Of a stretch of DNA of 64,000 bases, positions 21,701 to 32,000 are shown piece by piece. Positions within the stretch are counted from its first letter, which is position 1. The number at the start of each line of letters is the position of its first letter. Below the pieces are notes generated by a model. The model was not told the DNA's origin and ran no database searches. It saw nothing but the letters and a program-made list of their open reading frames with translations. The stretch spans positions 24,074 to 88,073 of the forward strand of contig NZ_QXPZ01000008.1 in assembly GCF_003664595.1 (NCBI RefSeq), written 5' to 3'. Position numbers and translations under genes: made by a program. Source of the stretch: Atopobacter sp. AH10 (GTDB taxonomy: Bacteria; Bacillota; Bacilli; Lactobacillales; Aerococcaceae).

Positions 21701-21994
21701 TTATTCGCCTTCAGATGCGAATAGTTCGATGTCTTTAGATGCTTCTGTTAAGGTAACAATCGCTTTGCGACGTTTGTTGGTGTAACCAACGTAGCGACCC
21801 ATGCGTTTTTTCTTCCCACGAACATTCAAAATGTTCACTTTAGAAACTTTTACATCGAAGATTTGTTCTACAGCATTTTTAACTTGAGTCTTAGTTGCAC
21901 GGGTATCAACATCAAATGTATATTTCTTTTCATCCATTTGGCTCATTGATTGTTCCGTGATGACTGGACGTTTAACAACATCATACACATTCAT
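21701..21994 (-). CDS. rplW: 50S ribosomal protein L23
   Basis: The 97-residue product contains [20 protein letters not shown] and the [20 protein letters not shown] segment. It shares one base with the rplD stop and docks trigger factor and SRP at the exit tunnel. Confidence 0.97.
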   Translation of the reverse strand: MNVYDVVKRPVITEQSMSQMDEKKYTFDVDTRATKTQVKNAVEQIFDVKVSKVNILNVRGKKKRMGRYVGYTNKRRKAIVTLTEASKDIELFASEGE

Positions 21995-22617
21995 TATTGA
22001 AGCCCTCCTTCTACAGATTCAAGAGCTTGTTTAGTGAAGAGGACTACATCGCTGTGAACAACATCCAATACGTTAACGTCAGATGCTTCGATCACGCGCA
22101 CGTTGCTTAAGTTACGTGCTGCTAAAGCGGCTGTTTCGTTGCCTTCTTCCAAGACAAGCAAGACTTTTTGAGTTAAGTCTAATTTCTTAAGTAAGTCATT
22201 GAAGACTTTTGTTTTTGGTGTTTCATAGCTAAGTTGTTCTAAAACAACAACAGATTGTTCTTGAGCTTTTTGAGATAACACGGATTTCAACGCTAAACGA
22301 CGAACTTTACGTGGCAACTTGTAGCTATAAGAACGAGGTGTTGGACCAAATACCACACCACCGCCTACCCATTGTGGAGAACGGATAGAACCTTGACGGG
22401 CACGTCCTGTCCCTTTTTGACGCCATGGTTTACGTCCACCACCGCTAACTGCGGAACGGTTCTTAACTGCGTGAGTCCCTTGGCGTAAGGAAGCTCTTTG
22501 CATGATGATAGCATCAAAGATGACATGTTCGTTAGGAGTAATACCGAAGACTGCATCGTTCAATTCGATTTCGCCTTTAGCTGCTCCATCTTGAGTGAAT
22601 ACATTAACCTTAACCAT
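21994..22617 (-). CDS. rplD: 50S ribosomal protein L4
   Basis: The 207-residue product contains [20 protein letters not shown] and [20 protein letters not shown], the extended tunnel loop of L4. L4 autoregulates the S10 operon in several bacteria; a long leader is present upstream of rpsJ. Confidence 0.98.
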   Translation of the reverse strand: MVKVNVFTQDGAAKGEIELNDAVFGITPNEHVIFDAIIMQRASLRQGTHAVKNRSAVSGGGRKPWRQKGTGRARQGSIRSPQWVGGGVVFGPTPRSYSYKLPRKVRRLALKSVLSQKAQEQSVVVLEQLSYETPKTKVFNDLLKKLDLTQKVLLVLEEGNETAALAARNLSNVRVIEASDVNVLDVVHSDVVLFTKQALESVEGGLQ

Positions 22618-22641
22618 TACGTGTTATCCTCCTTTCGCGAA

Positions 22642-23277
22642 TTATTTAGCGCCTTTAATGGCAGATTTAATTTGTACTAATGATTTGTTAGGGCCTGGAA
22701 CATTACCTTTGATTAGGATAACGTTCTTTTCAGCATTAACTGCTACGATTTCCAAGTTTTGGATAGTTACTTGGTGGCCACCCATTTGACCTGGAAGGTT
22801 TTTGCCTTTGAATACTTTAGAAGCATCAGAAGCCATACCCATTGAACCAGGGCGACGGTGGTAACGAGAACCGTGAGCCATAGGACCACGAGATTGGTTG
22901 TGGCGTTTGATAGCCCCTTGGAAACCTTTACCCTTAGATGTCCCCGTGACGTCAACAATATCTCCAGCAGAGAATGTGTCTACTTTCACTTCTTGTCCAA
23001 CTTCATACTCGCTAAGCTCGACATTGCTGAATTCGCGAATGAAGCGCTTAGGAGTAGCATTTGCTTTTGCTACATGACCTTTTTCCGGTTGGTTTGCTAA
23101 AACCTCGCGTTTATCTTGGTAGCCCAATTGCACTGCTTCATAGCCATCAGTTTCAACAGTTTTAACTTGAAGAACTACGTTTGGAGTAGCTTCGATTACT
23201 GTTACAGGAACTAATTCGCCATTTTCAGTAAAGTATTGAGTCATACCAACTTTACGACCTAAGATTCCTTTAGTCAT
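22642..23277 (-). CDS. rplC: 50S ribosomal protein L3
   Basis: The 211-residue product starts [20 protein letters not shown]. It contains [20 protein letters not shown] and [14 protein letters not shown], which reach the peptidyl-transferase centre. Confidence 0.98.
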   Translation of the reverse strand: MTKGILGRKVGMTQYFTENGELVPVTVIEATPNVVLQVKTVETDGYEAVQLGYQDKREVLANQPEKGHVAKANATPKRFIREFSNVELSEYEVGQEVKVDTFSAGDIVDVTGTSKGKGFQGAIKRHNQSRGPMAHGSRYHRRPGSMGMASDASKVFKGKNLPGQMGGHQVTIQNLEIVAVNAEKNVILIKGNVPGPNKSLVQIKSAIKGAK

Positions 23278-23294
23278 GGTTACACCTCCATTTA

Positions 23295-23603
23295 TTATAA
23301 TTTGATTTCGATGTCAACGCCGCTTGGCAAGTCAAGCTTCATTAATGCGTCAACAGTTTTTGGTGTTGGGTTCAAAATGTCGATCAGACGTTTGTGTGTC
23401 CGCATTTCGAACTGTTCACGAGAGTCTTTATACTTGTGCGTTGCACGAATAACTGTGTATAAAGATCTTTCGGTTGGCAATGGAATAGGACCAGCTACGC
23501 CAGCACCTGTTCTTTTTGCCGTCTCAACGATTTTTTCTGCAGATTGGTCTAAAGCACGGTGTTCGTAAGCTTTCAACCGAATCCGGATTTTTTGTTTTGC
23601 CAT
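23295..23603 (-). CDS. rpsJ: 30S ribosomal protein S10
   Basis: The 102-residue product ([20 protein letters not shown]) contains [20 protein letters not shown]. It is the first gene of the S10 operon and also acts in antitermination (NusE). AAGGAGGG precedes the ATG. Confidence 0.98.
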   Translation of the reverse strand: MAKQKIRIRLKAYEHRALDQSAEKIVETAKRTGAGVAGPIPLPTERSLYTVIRATHKYKDSREQFEMRTHKRLIDILNPTPKTVDALMKLDLPSGVDIEIKL

Positions 23604-23822
23604 AATGACCCTCCTTCGTCAATTGTTTAGCAATGACTAGCTCCACGTGAATATCCGACTGTGCCCTTCAGTGGCAATGCATCCGGGCGTGTCGCAACCT
23701 CCCGCTTCAACGCTCCCCCTCGGTACTTCCTAGGGGGTGTGTGTTCTTCTTCCTTCAGCTCGTCTCTTTTGGTGAGTAACTTCCAGAAAAGACGCACTTC
23801 TAGAAATATTTATAGAACAACA
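23604..23822 (-). promoter_or_regulatory. Structured leader of the S10 operon
   Basis: About 220 nt of GC-rich untranslated RNA separates the predicted transcription start from rpsJ. It holds complementary blocks (for example CCCCCTAGG near 23725-23735 and CGAGGGGGAG near 23705). A long leader here is typical for autoregulated S10 operons. I infer regulation from position and length, not from an alignment. Confidence 0.5.
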
Positions 23823-23830
23823 CTTTTCAT

Positions 23831-23859
23831 ATTATACAGATACCCTAGGGACTTTTCAA
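23831..23859 (-). promoter_or_regulatory. Promoter of the S10-spc-alpha operon
   Basis: On the minus strand TTGAAA (23854-23859) and TATAAT (23831-23836) are exactly 17 bp apart. It is the only strong promoter seen between glpK and rpsJ. Confidence 0.85.
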
Positions 23860-24124
23860 GGATTAGATCTAAATTATTTCAAGTTTTTTTGTGTTTTTTG
23901 CGATGGACTTGCTGTAAGCTCTTTCGGTCAACTAGGCTTTTTTTCATAACCAACTTTCTGCTATCTCCCTCCACTGGATCGGCCTATTGTCGCCAGTTCT
24001 CCCACCAGCTATTTTTGCTTTTTTTCTAGTTTCTTCCTTATAAATGGCATTTTTAATTTGCCACTTCAAAGAGGATTTCCGATTTGCCACTTAAAGAGAT
24101 CTTGATCCCAACATCTGCCCATAC

Positions 24125-24156
24125 TAAAAAGGGCTTGATCCAACATCAAAGCCCTC
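24125..24156 (-). terminator. Terminator downstream of glpK
   Basis: On the minus strand AGGGCTTT pairs with AAGCCCT across a 12-base loop and is followed by TTTTT. It lies 125 bp past the glpK stop. Confidence 0.75.
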
Positions 24157-24167
24157 TTCATTCATCT

Positions 24168-24258
24168 ATGCTATGTGTCCCATTCTACTGATTCTTGACC
24201 AAGTTCATCTAGAAGAACTTTTTTAAGAAGCATGCTATGTGTCCCATTCTACTGATTC
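24168..24258. repeat. 27-bp exact direct repeat downstream of glpK
   Basis: A 27-base sequence with core GCTATGTGTCCCATTCTACT occurs at 24168-24194 and 24232-24258, 64 bp apart, in the glpK-rpsJ gap. No gene is visible between 23860 and 24279. Confidence 0.85.
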
Positions 24259-24279
24259 ATCACGCCAAGATCCAACAGG

Positions 24280-25791
24280 CTATATCTCTTCTTCCTGACT
24301 AAAACTTTCCGTTGCCTTTACTGCTCGTTTCCAGCCTTTATATAAACGTTCTCTCTTTTCTTTTGTCATGGCTGGCGTATAAGCTGTAACGCCTTCTTTT
24401 AGATTTTCCAAACTTGCCCAGTCCTTAAAGAAGCCAATCGCAAGCCCTGCTAAATAGGCTGCCCCAAGTGCTGTTGTTTCCACATCGTCTGGTCGTTCTA
24501 TAGGACAGTCCAAAATATCTGCTTGGAATTGCATGAGATACTTGTTGACTGACGCCCCTCCATCTACTTTCAAGACAGGAATAGGCATCCCCGTTTCTTT
24601 CTGCATCAGTTCCATGACATCTTTCACTTGATAGGCAATAGCTTGCAAAGTGGCTTTGGCTAAATCGGCATTATTTGTGGCACGAGTCATCCCAAAAATA
24701 GCCCCTCTTGCCTTTGAATTCCAATAAGGTGCTCCAAGACCCGTAAAAGCCGGTACCATGTAAATATCATCGTTCGTTTTCGATTCTTGCGCCAGTCTCT
24801 CCGTTTCTTTTGCCGTTTCAACCATATGGACACTATCCCTTAACCATTGGACGGCTGATCCAGCGACAAAAATAGACCCTTCTAGCGCATAAGCTATTCT
24901 ATCACCAAGCTTGTAAGCAATAGTCGTTAAGAGACGATTCTCTGAATACTTTGGACTTGCTCCCGTATTCATCACAATAAAGGAACCCGTGCCATAAGTA
25001 TTCTTTACCATACCTTTTTCTAAAGCAAGATGTCCAATCAAAGCCGCCTGTTGGTCTCCAGCCATTCCAGCAATAGGGACAGAACCTCCATAAAAATGAT
25101 AGGGTGCCGTATAGCCATAAACCTCGGAATTCGAGCGTACTTCCGGAAGCATAATCTTTGGAATATTCAATAATTCAAGAATCTCTTCGTCCCACTTCAA
25201 GTCATTGATATTAAAAAGAATGGTTCTAGAAGCATTAGTATAATCTGTTACATGCGATTTCCCATCTGTCAATTTCCAAACCAACCATGTATCAATCGTA
25301 CCAAACAGCAATTCCCCTGCCTCAGCTCGCTCTTGAGCCCCGTCGACATGGTCTAAGATAAAACGAATTTTACTGGCTGAGAAGTAAGGATCTAAAATGA
25401 GCCCCGTTTTTTCATGGAAGAATTTTTCGTAACCCTTTGCCACTAACTCATCGATAATAGGAGCTGACTGCCGTGATTGCCAAACGATCGCAGGATAAAT
25501 AGGTAAACCGGTTTGCTTATCCCACACAACTGTCGTTTCCCGTTGATTCGTTATCCCAATTGCTTCAATTTGTTCTGGCTTAATCCCACTTTGAATAAAG
25601 GCCGTCGCAATAACTGATTGAACTGACTGCCAAATATCATTAGGATCATGTTCCACCCAACCCGAATGAGGAAAATGCTGTGGAAATTCCTTTTGTGCAA
25701 TCGTTATAATTTGCGCTTGTTTATCAAAAATAATCGCCCGAGAACTCGTCGTCCCTTGATCAATCGCCATAATATAAGTTGATGTCGTCAT
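24280..25791 (-). CDS. glpK: Glycerol kinase
   Basis: The enzyme phosphorylates glycerol with ATP to sn-glycerol 3-phosphate. The 503-residue form starts at the ATG at 25791 ([20 protein letters not shown]), preceded by GGGAGAGG; a longer frame up to 25833 lacks a ribosome site. FGGY-family motifs are present ([30 protein letters not shown]). Residue 232 is histidine within APYHFYGG, the position phosphorylated by HPr in enterococcal GlpK, so activity is probably PTS-controlled. A cre-like site overlaps the promoter. The glpF-like gene is about 20 kb away rather than adjacent. Confidence 0.97.
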   Translation of the reverse strand: MTTSTYIMAIDQGTTSSRAIIFDKQAQIITIAQKEFPQHFPHSGWVEHDPNDIWQSVQSVIATAFIQSGIKPEQIEAIGITNQRETTVVWDKQTGLPIYPAIVWQSRQSAPIIDELVAKGYEKFFHEKTGLILDPYFSASKIRFILDHVDGAQERAEAGELLFGTIDTWLVWKLTDGKSHVTDYTNASRTILFNINDLKWDEEILELLNIPKIMLPEVRSNSEVYGYTAPYHFYGGSVPIAGMAGDQQAALIGHLALEKGMVKNTYGTGSFIVMNTGASPKYSENRLLTTIAYKLGDRIAYALEGSIFVAGSAVQWLRDSVHMVETAKETERLAQESKTNDDIYMVPAFTGLGAPYWNSKARGAIFGMTRATNNADLAKATLQAIAYQVKDVMELMQKETGMPIPVLKVDGGASVNKYLMQFQADILDCPIERPDDVETTALGAAYLAGLAIGFFKDWASLENLKEGVTAYTPAMTKEKRERLYKGWKRAVKATESFSQEEEI

Positions 25792-25831
25792 AGGCCTCTC
25801 CCTTGCTTTCAATAAGTTATACGCTAGCTTC

Positions 25832-25869
25832 ATTATAACAATTCACTTAGCTAAAGAGCAAGCGCTTAC
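25832..25869 (-). promoter_or_regulatory. glpK promoter with overlapping cre-like site
   Basis: On the minus strand TATAAT (25832-25837) lies 18 bp after TTGCTC. The palindromic GTAAGCGCTTGC (25858-25869) overlaps the -35 and resembles the CcpA-binding cre consensus, so glucose repression of glpK is expected. Confidence 0.7.
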
Positions 25870-25904
25870 TTTATTGTTCGTAAAGCCTTTTGGATAATAA
25901 GCCG

Positions 25905-25955
25905 AAAAACCCTCTTAGAAGTAGGCATCTTTTTCAAGCGCCTGACTAAGAGGGT
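25905..25955 (-). terminator. Terminator of the LPXTG adhesin gene
   Basis: ACCCTCTTAG and CTAAGAGGGT form a perfect 10-bp stem with an inner AGGC/GCCT extension, followed on the minus strand by TTTTTC. It lies between the adhesin stop and the glpK promoter. Confidence 0.8.
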
Positions 25956-26081
25956 CTGATGGATTCAGCTATTTTTCTTTACTATAGTTTGTACTAATCT
26001 TGCTATTATTTGGCTATTATTCAGTTCCTTTTAGCTACTATCCATTTCTTTTCAGCTACTAGACGTGCCTTGTGTTATCTT

Positions 26082-29000
26082 TTAGTCTTTTTTCCCTTTT
26101 AAACGTTTCACACAAGCAGCAGCCGCTAGAGAAAGCATTCCCCATAATGTTGATAGAGCTGTTTCTTCACTACCAGTTTGAGGCAAAGTGCCCGAAGCCT
26201 TATTGCCTGCAGGAGTTGCCGTAGTGGATTCACTTCCAACTTGACCTTTTTTATGACCAGTTGAGCCATGACTGTTTTGATCTTTTCCAGAAGGCTTGTC
26301 CCCATTAGGATTTACTGGCTTTTCAGGATGTTTTTGATCCCCTTTATCTGGCTTTGGCTTTTGCTCATCTCCACCAGGCTCTGGAGTCGGCTTATCCGTT
26401 CCTCCTCCTGGCTTCGGTGGCGTTGGTTTCTCGCCATCGTCCGGCTTCGGTGGCGTCGGCTTGTCACCACCCTCATCGTCTGGTTTTGGTGGAGTTGGCT
26501 TGTCACCATCGTCCGGTTTCGGTGGTGTTGGCTTGTCGCCCTCATCGTCTGGCTTAGGTGGCGTTGGTTTGCCTCCATCGTCTGGTTTAGGCGGAGTTGG
26601 CTTCTCACCGTCGTCTGGTTTCGGTGGAGTTGGCTTTTCACCATCGTCCGGTTTTGGTGGAGTCGGTTTCTCTCCATCGTCTGGCTTAGGTGGCGTTGGT
26701 TTGCCTCCATCGTCTGGTTTAGGCGGAGTTGGCTTCTCACCGTCGTCTGGTTTCGGTGGAGTTGGCTTTTCACCATCGTCCGGTTTTGGTGGCGTTGGTT
26801 TGCCTCCATCGTCCGGTTTTGGTGGCGTTGGTTTTTCGCCCTCTTCGTCTGGCTTAGGTGGCGTTGGCTTATCGCCCTCATCATCCGGTTTTGGCGGTGT
26901 TGGTTTTCCGCCGTCGTCTGGTTTTGGCGGCGTTGGTTTTCCGCCGTCGTCTGGTTTTGGCGGCGTTGGTTTTTCGCCCTCATCGTCCGGTTTTGGCGGT
27001 GTTGGCTTATCTCCGTCGTCTGGCTTAGGCGGCGTTGGCTTATCACCATCGTCTGGCTTAGGCGGAGTTGGTTTCTCACCATCGTCTGGTTTCGGTGGCG
27101 TTGGCTTGTCACCATCGCCCGGTTTCGGTGGAGTTGGCTTATCGCCCTCATCATCCGGTTTTGGCGGTGTTGGTTTTCCGCCGTCGTCTGGTTTTGGCGG
27201 CGTTGGTTTTCCGCCGTCGTCTGGTTTTGGCGGCGTTGGTTTTTCGCCCTCATCGTCCGGTTTTGGCGGTGTTGGCTTATCTCCGTCGTCTGGCTTAGGC
27301 GGAGTTGGCTTATCACCATCGTCTGGCTTAGGCGGAGTTGGTTTCTCACCATCGTCTGGTTTCGGTGGCGTTGGCTTGTCACCATCGCCCGGTTTCGGTG
27401 GAGTTGGTTTCTCACCATCATCTGGTTTTGGTGGCAACGGAGCTTTCTTCGTCGCTTTCGCTGTAAAGATGTTATTTGTCTTCGACACCGTTAAGCCTTC
27501 ATTATCTCCATTCCCGGTCCATTGCACTGGCCCTTCGTATCCTTCCGACAGTCTAGTAGCTGGAAAATCGGTTTTTTCTAAGCTTGTGCCTATTTTAACG
27601 AGGATTTGCTTATTGTCTGGTTCAAGAGCTTGTATACCTTCTCCTTTTTTATACTCAACAAGGACGGAATTCGACGGTTTCGGCTTATCCTTGTTCTCGG
27701 TCGTTATTTCTTGTTTATTTTCATAAACCAGGAGAGTTTGATCCTTAATTTCCAAAACTGATTTATCCGCAAAGGTCACTTTCAACGTACCCTTGAATTC
27801 GCCTTTCGCATTACTCGTCCGAGTTGGGCTTGTCGCATCTGTCACCGTGGCATCTTTCAAAGCTTTCTCGACAGCTACTTTTTCTTCTTCCGTCAAGCCC
27901 TCTTTCAGACCTAAACCATCCTTCCAAGTGATCGCATCATTCTTGAAGACAGCTATCGTCTTAGCGACTAGGGCAGATTTTTCTTGTAGACGTTCGGCGG
28001 TCGTTTTGGCAGTCGCTGAAGCTTTGAATTCTTTATCTTGATCCACTTTTTGATCCTTGTCTGGCGTCCAAGTCAGGTTCTTATAGCCCGCCTTAGCCTT
28101 AGCTTGTGGGAATTTGTCCGATGGAACAGCCGTCCCCTTCTTCACTAAGAGTGGCGTGATATTAGTGAAGCCTTCTTCTGCCACAGATGCATCGTCTCGG
28201 CTAAAGGTCACCTTGACTCCATCCTTTGGAATAACTTTCCCTGCTTCTGGGTAAGGCGTGCCATTTTCATAAACCAAGAGAGTTTGTTCCTTAATTTCCA
28301 AAACTGATTTATCCGCAAAGGTCACTTTCAAGGTACCCTTGAATTCACCTTTCCCATTACTCGTCCGAGCTGGATCTGTCACATCAGTCACTGTGGCATC
28401 TTTCAAAGCTTGCTCGACAGCTTTCTGATCTTCATCCGTCAAGCCCTCTTTCAGACCTAAACCGTCCTTCCAAGTGATATCATCGCCCTTGAAGACAGCT
28501 ATCGTCTTAGCGACTAAGGCAGATTTCTCTTGTAGACGTTCGGCGGTCGTTTGAGCAGTTGCTGAAGCTTTAAAGACAGTATCTTGATCCACTTCTTTGG
28601 CCTTCTCTGGTGCCCAAGTCAGATTCTTATAACCTGACTTAGCCTTAGCTTGTGGGAATTTGTCCGATGGAATAGCCGTCCCTTTCTTCACTAAGAGTGG
28701 AGAAATGTTTTCGAAACCTTCTGCTTCCACAGACTTATCGTCTCGGCTAAAGGTCACCTTGACTCCATCTTTTGGAATAACCTTCCCATCTTCAGGGTAA
28801 GTCGTGCCATTTTCATAAACCAAGAGCGTTTGCTTGTCGATAGAGAGGCTTGAACCATCTTTAAAGGTCACTTTCAACGTACCCTTGAATTCGCCCTCTT
28901 TGCCACTCGTCCGAGCTGGGTTTGTCGCATCGGTCACCGTGGCATCTTTCAAAGCTTCCTCAACAGCTGCTTTTTCTTCTTTCGTCAAGCCATCTTTCAG

Positions 29001-32000
29001 ACCTAAACCATCCTTCCAAGTGATAGTATCCCCCTTGAAGACCACTATCGTCTTAGCGACTAAGGCGGATTTCTCTTGTAGGCGTTCGGCGGTCGTTTTG
29101 GCAGTCGCTGAGGCTTTGAATTCTTGATCTTGATCCACTTCTTTGGCCTTCTCTGGTGCCCAAGTCATGTTCTTATAGCCTGCCTTCACCTTAGCTTGTG
29201 GGAATTTGTTCTCTGGAACAGTCGTCCCCTTCTTCACTAAAATTGGCTTGAGATTCGTGAAGCCTTCTTCTTCCACAGAGTCTTCGTCTCGGCTAAAGGT
29301 TACCTTGACTCCATCCTTTGGGATAACCTTCCCAGCTTCTGGGTAAGTCGTGCCATTTTCATAAACCAAGAGGAATTGATTGTCAATCGATAGGCTTGAG
29401 CCATCTTTAAAGGTCACTTTCAACGTACCCTTGAATTCACCTTTCCCATTACTCGTCCGAGCTGGGTTTGTCACATCCGTCACTGTGGCATCTTTCAAAG
29501 CTTGCTCTACAGCTGCTTTTTCATCTTGCGTCAAGCCCTCGTTCAGGCTTAAACCATCCTTCCAAGTGATCGCATCATTCTTGAAGACAGCTATCGTCTT
29601 AGCGACTAGGGCAGATTTTTCTTGTAGACGTTCGGCGGTCGTTTGAGCGGTTGCTGAGGCTTTGAAGACAGTATCTTGATTAATAGTTTCTGAGCTAATA
29701 TCTTCCTTGCCTGTTTCCTCCTGACCCTTATACCATTTCGGATCTTTGAAGCCTTCTTTTGCTTTTGGTGCCGTAAGAGTAATTCCAGCTTGACTCAAGC
29801 TAGATCCCTTAAAGATCGCATAGGTCTTATTGTATTGGGATTGATTTGAATCAGAATTATCATCCGCAATGGACTTGTCGTCTTTTTGAAGGGTCAGCTT
29901 GTAGACTTGATCTTGAGGAAGAGGGTGTTTCGAAAGATCTTCCTTGCTTATATCTTGACCATTCTTGATCAGATAGGCTGTTAATACTTCACCATTAGCA
30001 ATTTCTCCATCTTCCTCAGCCGTCCAAACCTTCCCTTGACTATCTTGCCAATACCAGAGTTTATAATCCTTTTCTACTTCCACATTAGGATAAATATCCT
30101 TTTTCCATTTTGTCCCTTTTCGCACAAGGACGGAAATAACCGTGGCTTTCTTTTTTTTGTCAATCACGTCACCCTTATTCAGAGTGGCTTTAGTCCCATC
30201 CTCTACCTTGAAGGCAATGATATGGTAATCCTCTTTGTCGATTTCATTCCCCGAGGCGTCTTCTGTAGGAACGTTCTGATCTGTCGAAGAAGTTGCTTGA
30301 TCAGCATTTTTCGGGGTATAGTAAACAAAGTCATCTGCTTTAAAACGTGCTGTGAAGGTCCTATCCCCATTGACTTGACCCGTTAAGGTAGTCGCTAAAG
30401 CATGTTGCCCATTTTGATAGAGGTATTGTTGGCCGTTTTCCTTCCAAGCTAAGAAGTTCCGATCAACGCCATCATGACTAGCATCCCACTTTGGCGTTGG
30501 AATGACAAATACTGGTTTTTCATCGCTCGGATCTTTTTTGTAGCCTTTAATTTGATCCCATGTTCTATCTTTTAAGACCCAATACGTGAGGGCTGAACTG
30601 TCATTAGATGACCCAATTGAGCCTTTACCAGTCGGATCAAAGGTCACTTTGACATAATCGCTATCTGTTACATTTTGACCAGACCCATTGGCTATTTTCG
30701 GCTCTTCTGTGAGCACATAGGCTTTTTCTTCATAAATGGCATGAAATTCTTTCGTGTCTACTGCTTCATCCTTTTTTGAAATATCTTCATTCCATTTATT
30801 GAATTTATAGGTCGTGTCAACTTTCTTTTCTTGATCCTTATTTTTATAAATAGCAGGGAGATCCTCATCAAATAAGTCTTTGATCGCCTCTTGTAGGTCT
30901 GAGTCCGTCCATTTCAGATCTGCTCTTATATCTAAAACTCTAAGACTTTCTCCTTCTTTAAATTCACCGTCGACCTTCTTTTTACCCAACGTTTCCCCTT
31001 TAGCGTTAAAACTTACCCGTTTATAGCCTTGTGGGGGGGCTGGCAATTTATCTTGATCATCCTTTTCAGGGATAAGACACTTTGGACGGTAGGTCAAAAG
31101 AATACGAATATGCCCATCATTTGGATCATAGGAGATTAGATAATGATAGAGCTTATCCCCAATGGTCAAATCTCCTTCCTTTTTACCATCAATGGTAACT
31201 TCAGTCACATTCGATGGATTGCGCAAGTCAACTTCATTTATAGTATCGGTAATAGAAACTATTTCATCCACGCTAAAAAGCCCTTGTTCTTCCAAATCAT
31301 CATCGTTTTGTAAATCAAAATCGACATTCTTATTCGGCAAAGTAAGCTCGCATTTCTCTTTAATCTTCACTTTAAACTTGGGCATCGTATCTGTTTCAGA
31401 AGGCAAATCGCTACTTTCTAAGTCCTTCCCATAAGCATCTTGATAGCGAACTTCAAATGTCGTTGTGATATCTGGTAATTCTCTCAAGGTCACCTTAAAG
31501 GTCAACTTTCCATCCTGACCAGTCGAAGAAGATGAGATAAATTGGACACGCCTTGTCCCTATTTCCGCATAAACTGAGGCTGCTTCTATCCCTACAGTAG
31601 GCCAGCCTACATAGGTGGATTTTGTCCCTTCTTTTGTAAATTCAAGAGTCTGCTGAAAATCAACGATTGCAGGATCTGTCTTCGTATATCGGAATTTAAC
31701 GGTCACTTTCTTATCCGGTAACAAATTCCAATCGAATGGCTTATCGCCAAATCCTTCTGTTTTGAGCTCAACCACGGTATCCACTTGTTGCGAGGGATCA
31801 CTTCTCAAAGCAGTCAAAACACTTGAGGGAAGTGGACTCCTATCAAGAGAGCTACCCTCATGGCGTTCAAGAAGATTTTCCCTATCATTTACAGGCTGAC
31901 TGAGAGTTGGACGAGACACTTTATCGACCTTATCACGTCTTTCATTAGACTCCTCGCCCTTGTCCTTTTCATCGTCCTGAGAAGAAGGGTATACTTTATC

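Noticed and set aside
26312..27421. 369-codon minus-strand frame (SQHRQNRT-type repeats)
   Set aside because: It is an alternative frame of the same proline-rich repeat, overlapping the real gene entirely.
26268..27726. Two long plus-strand frames (408 and 421 codons) antisense to the adhesin stalk
   Set aside because: They exist because a 30-33 bp repeat without stops stays open in several frames. They have no ribosome site, and the sense strand encodes a coherent wall-spanning region with an LPQTG signal.
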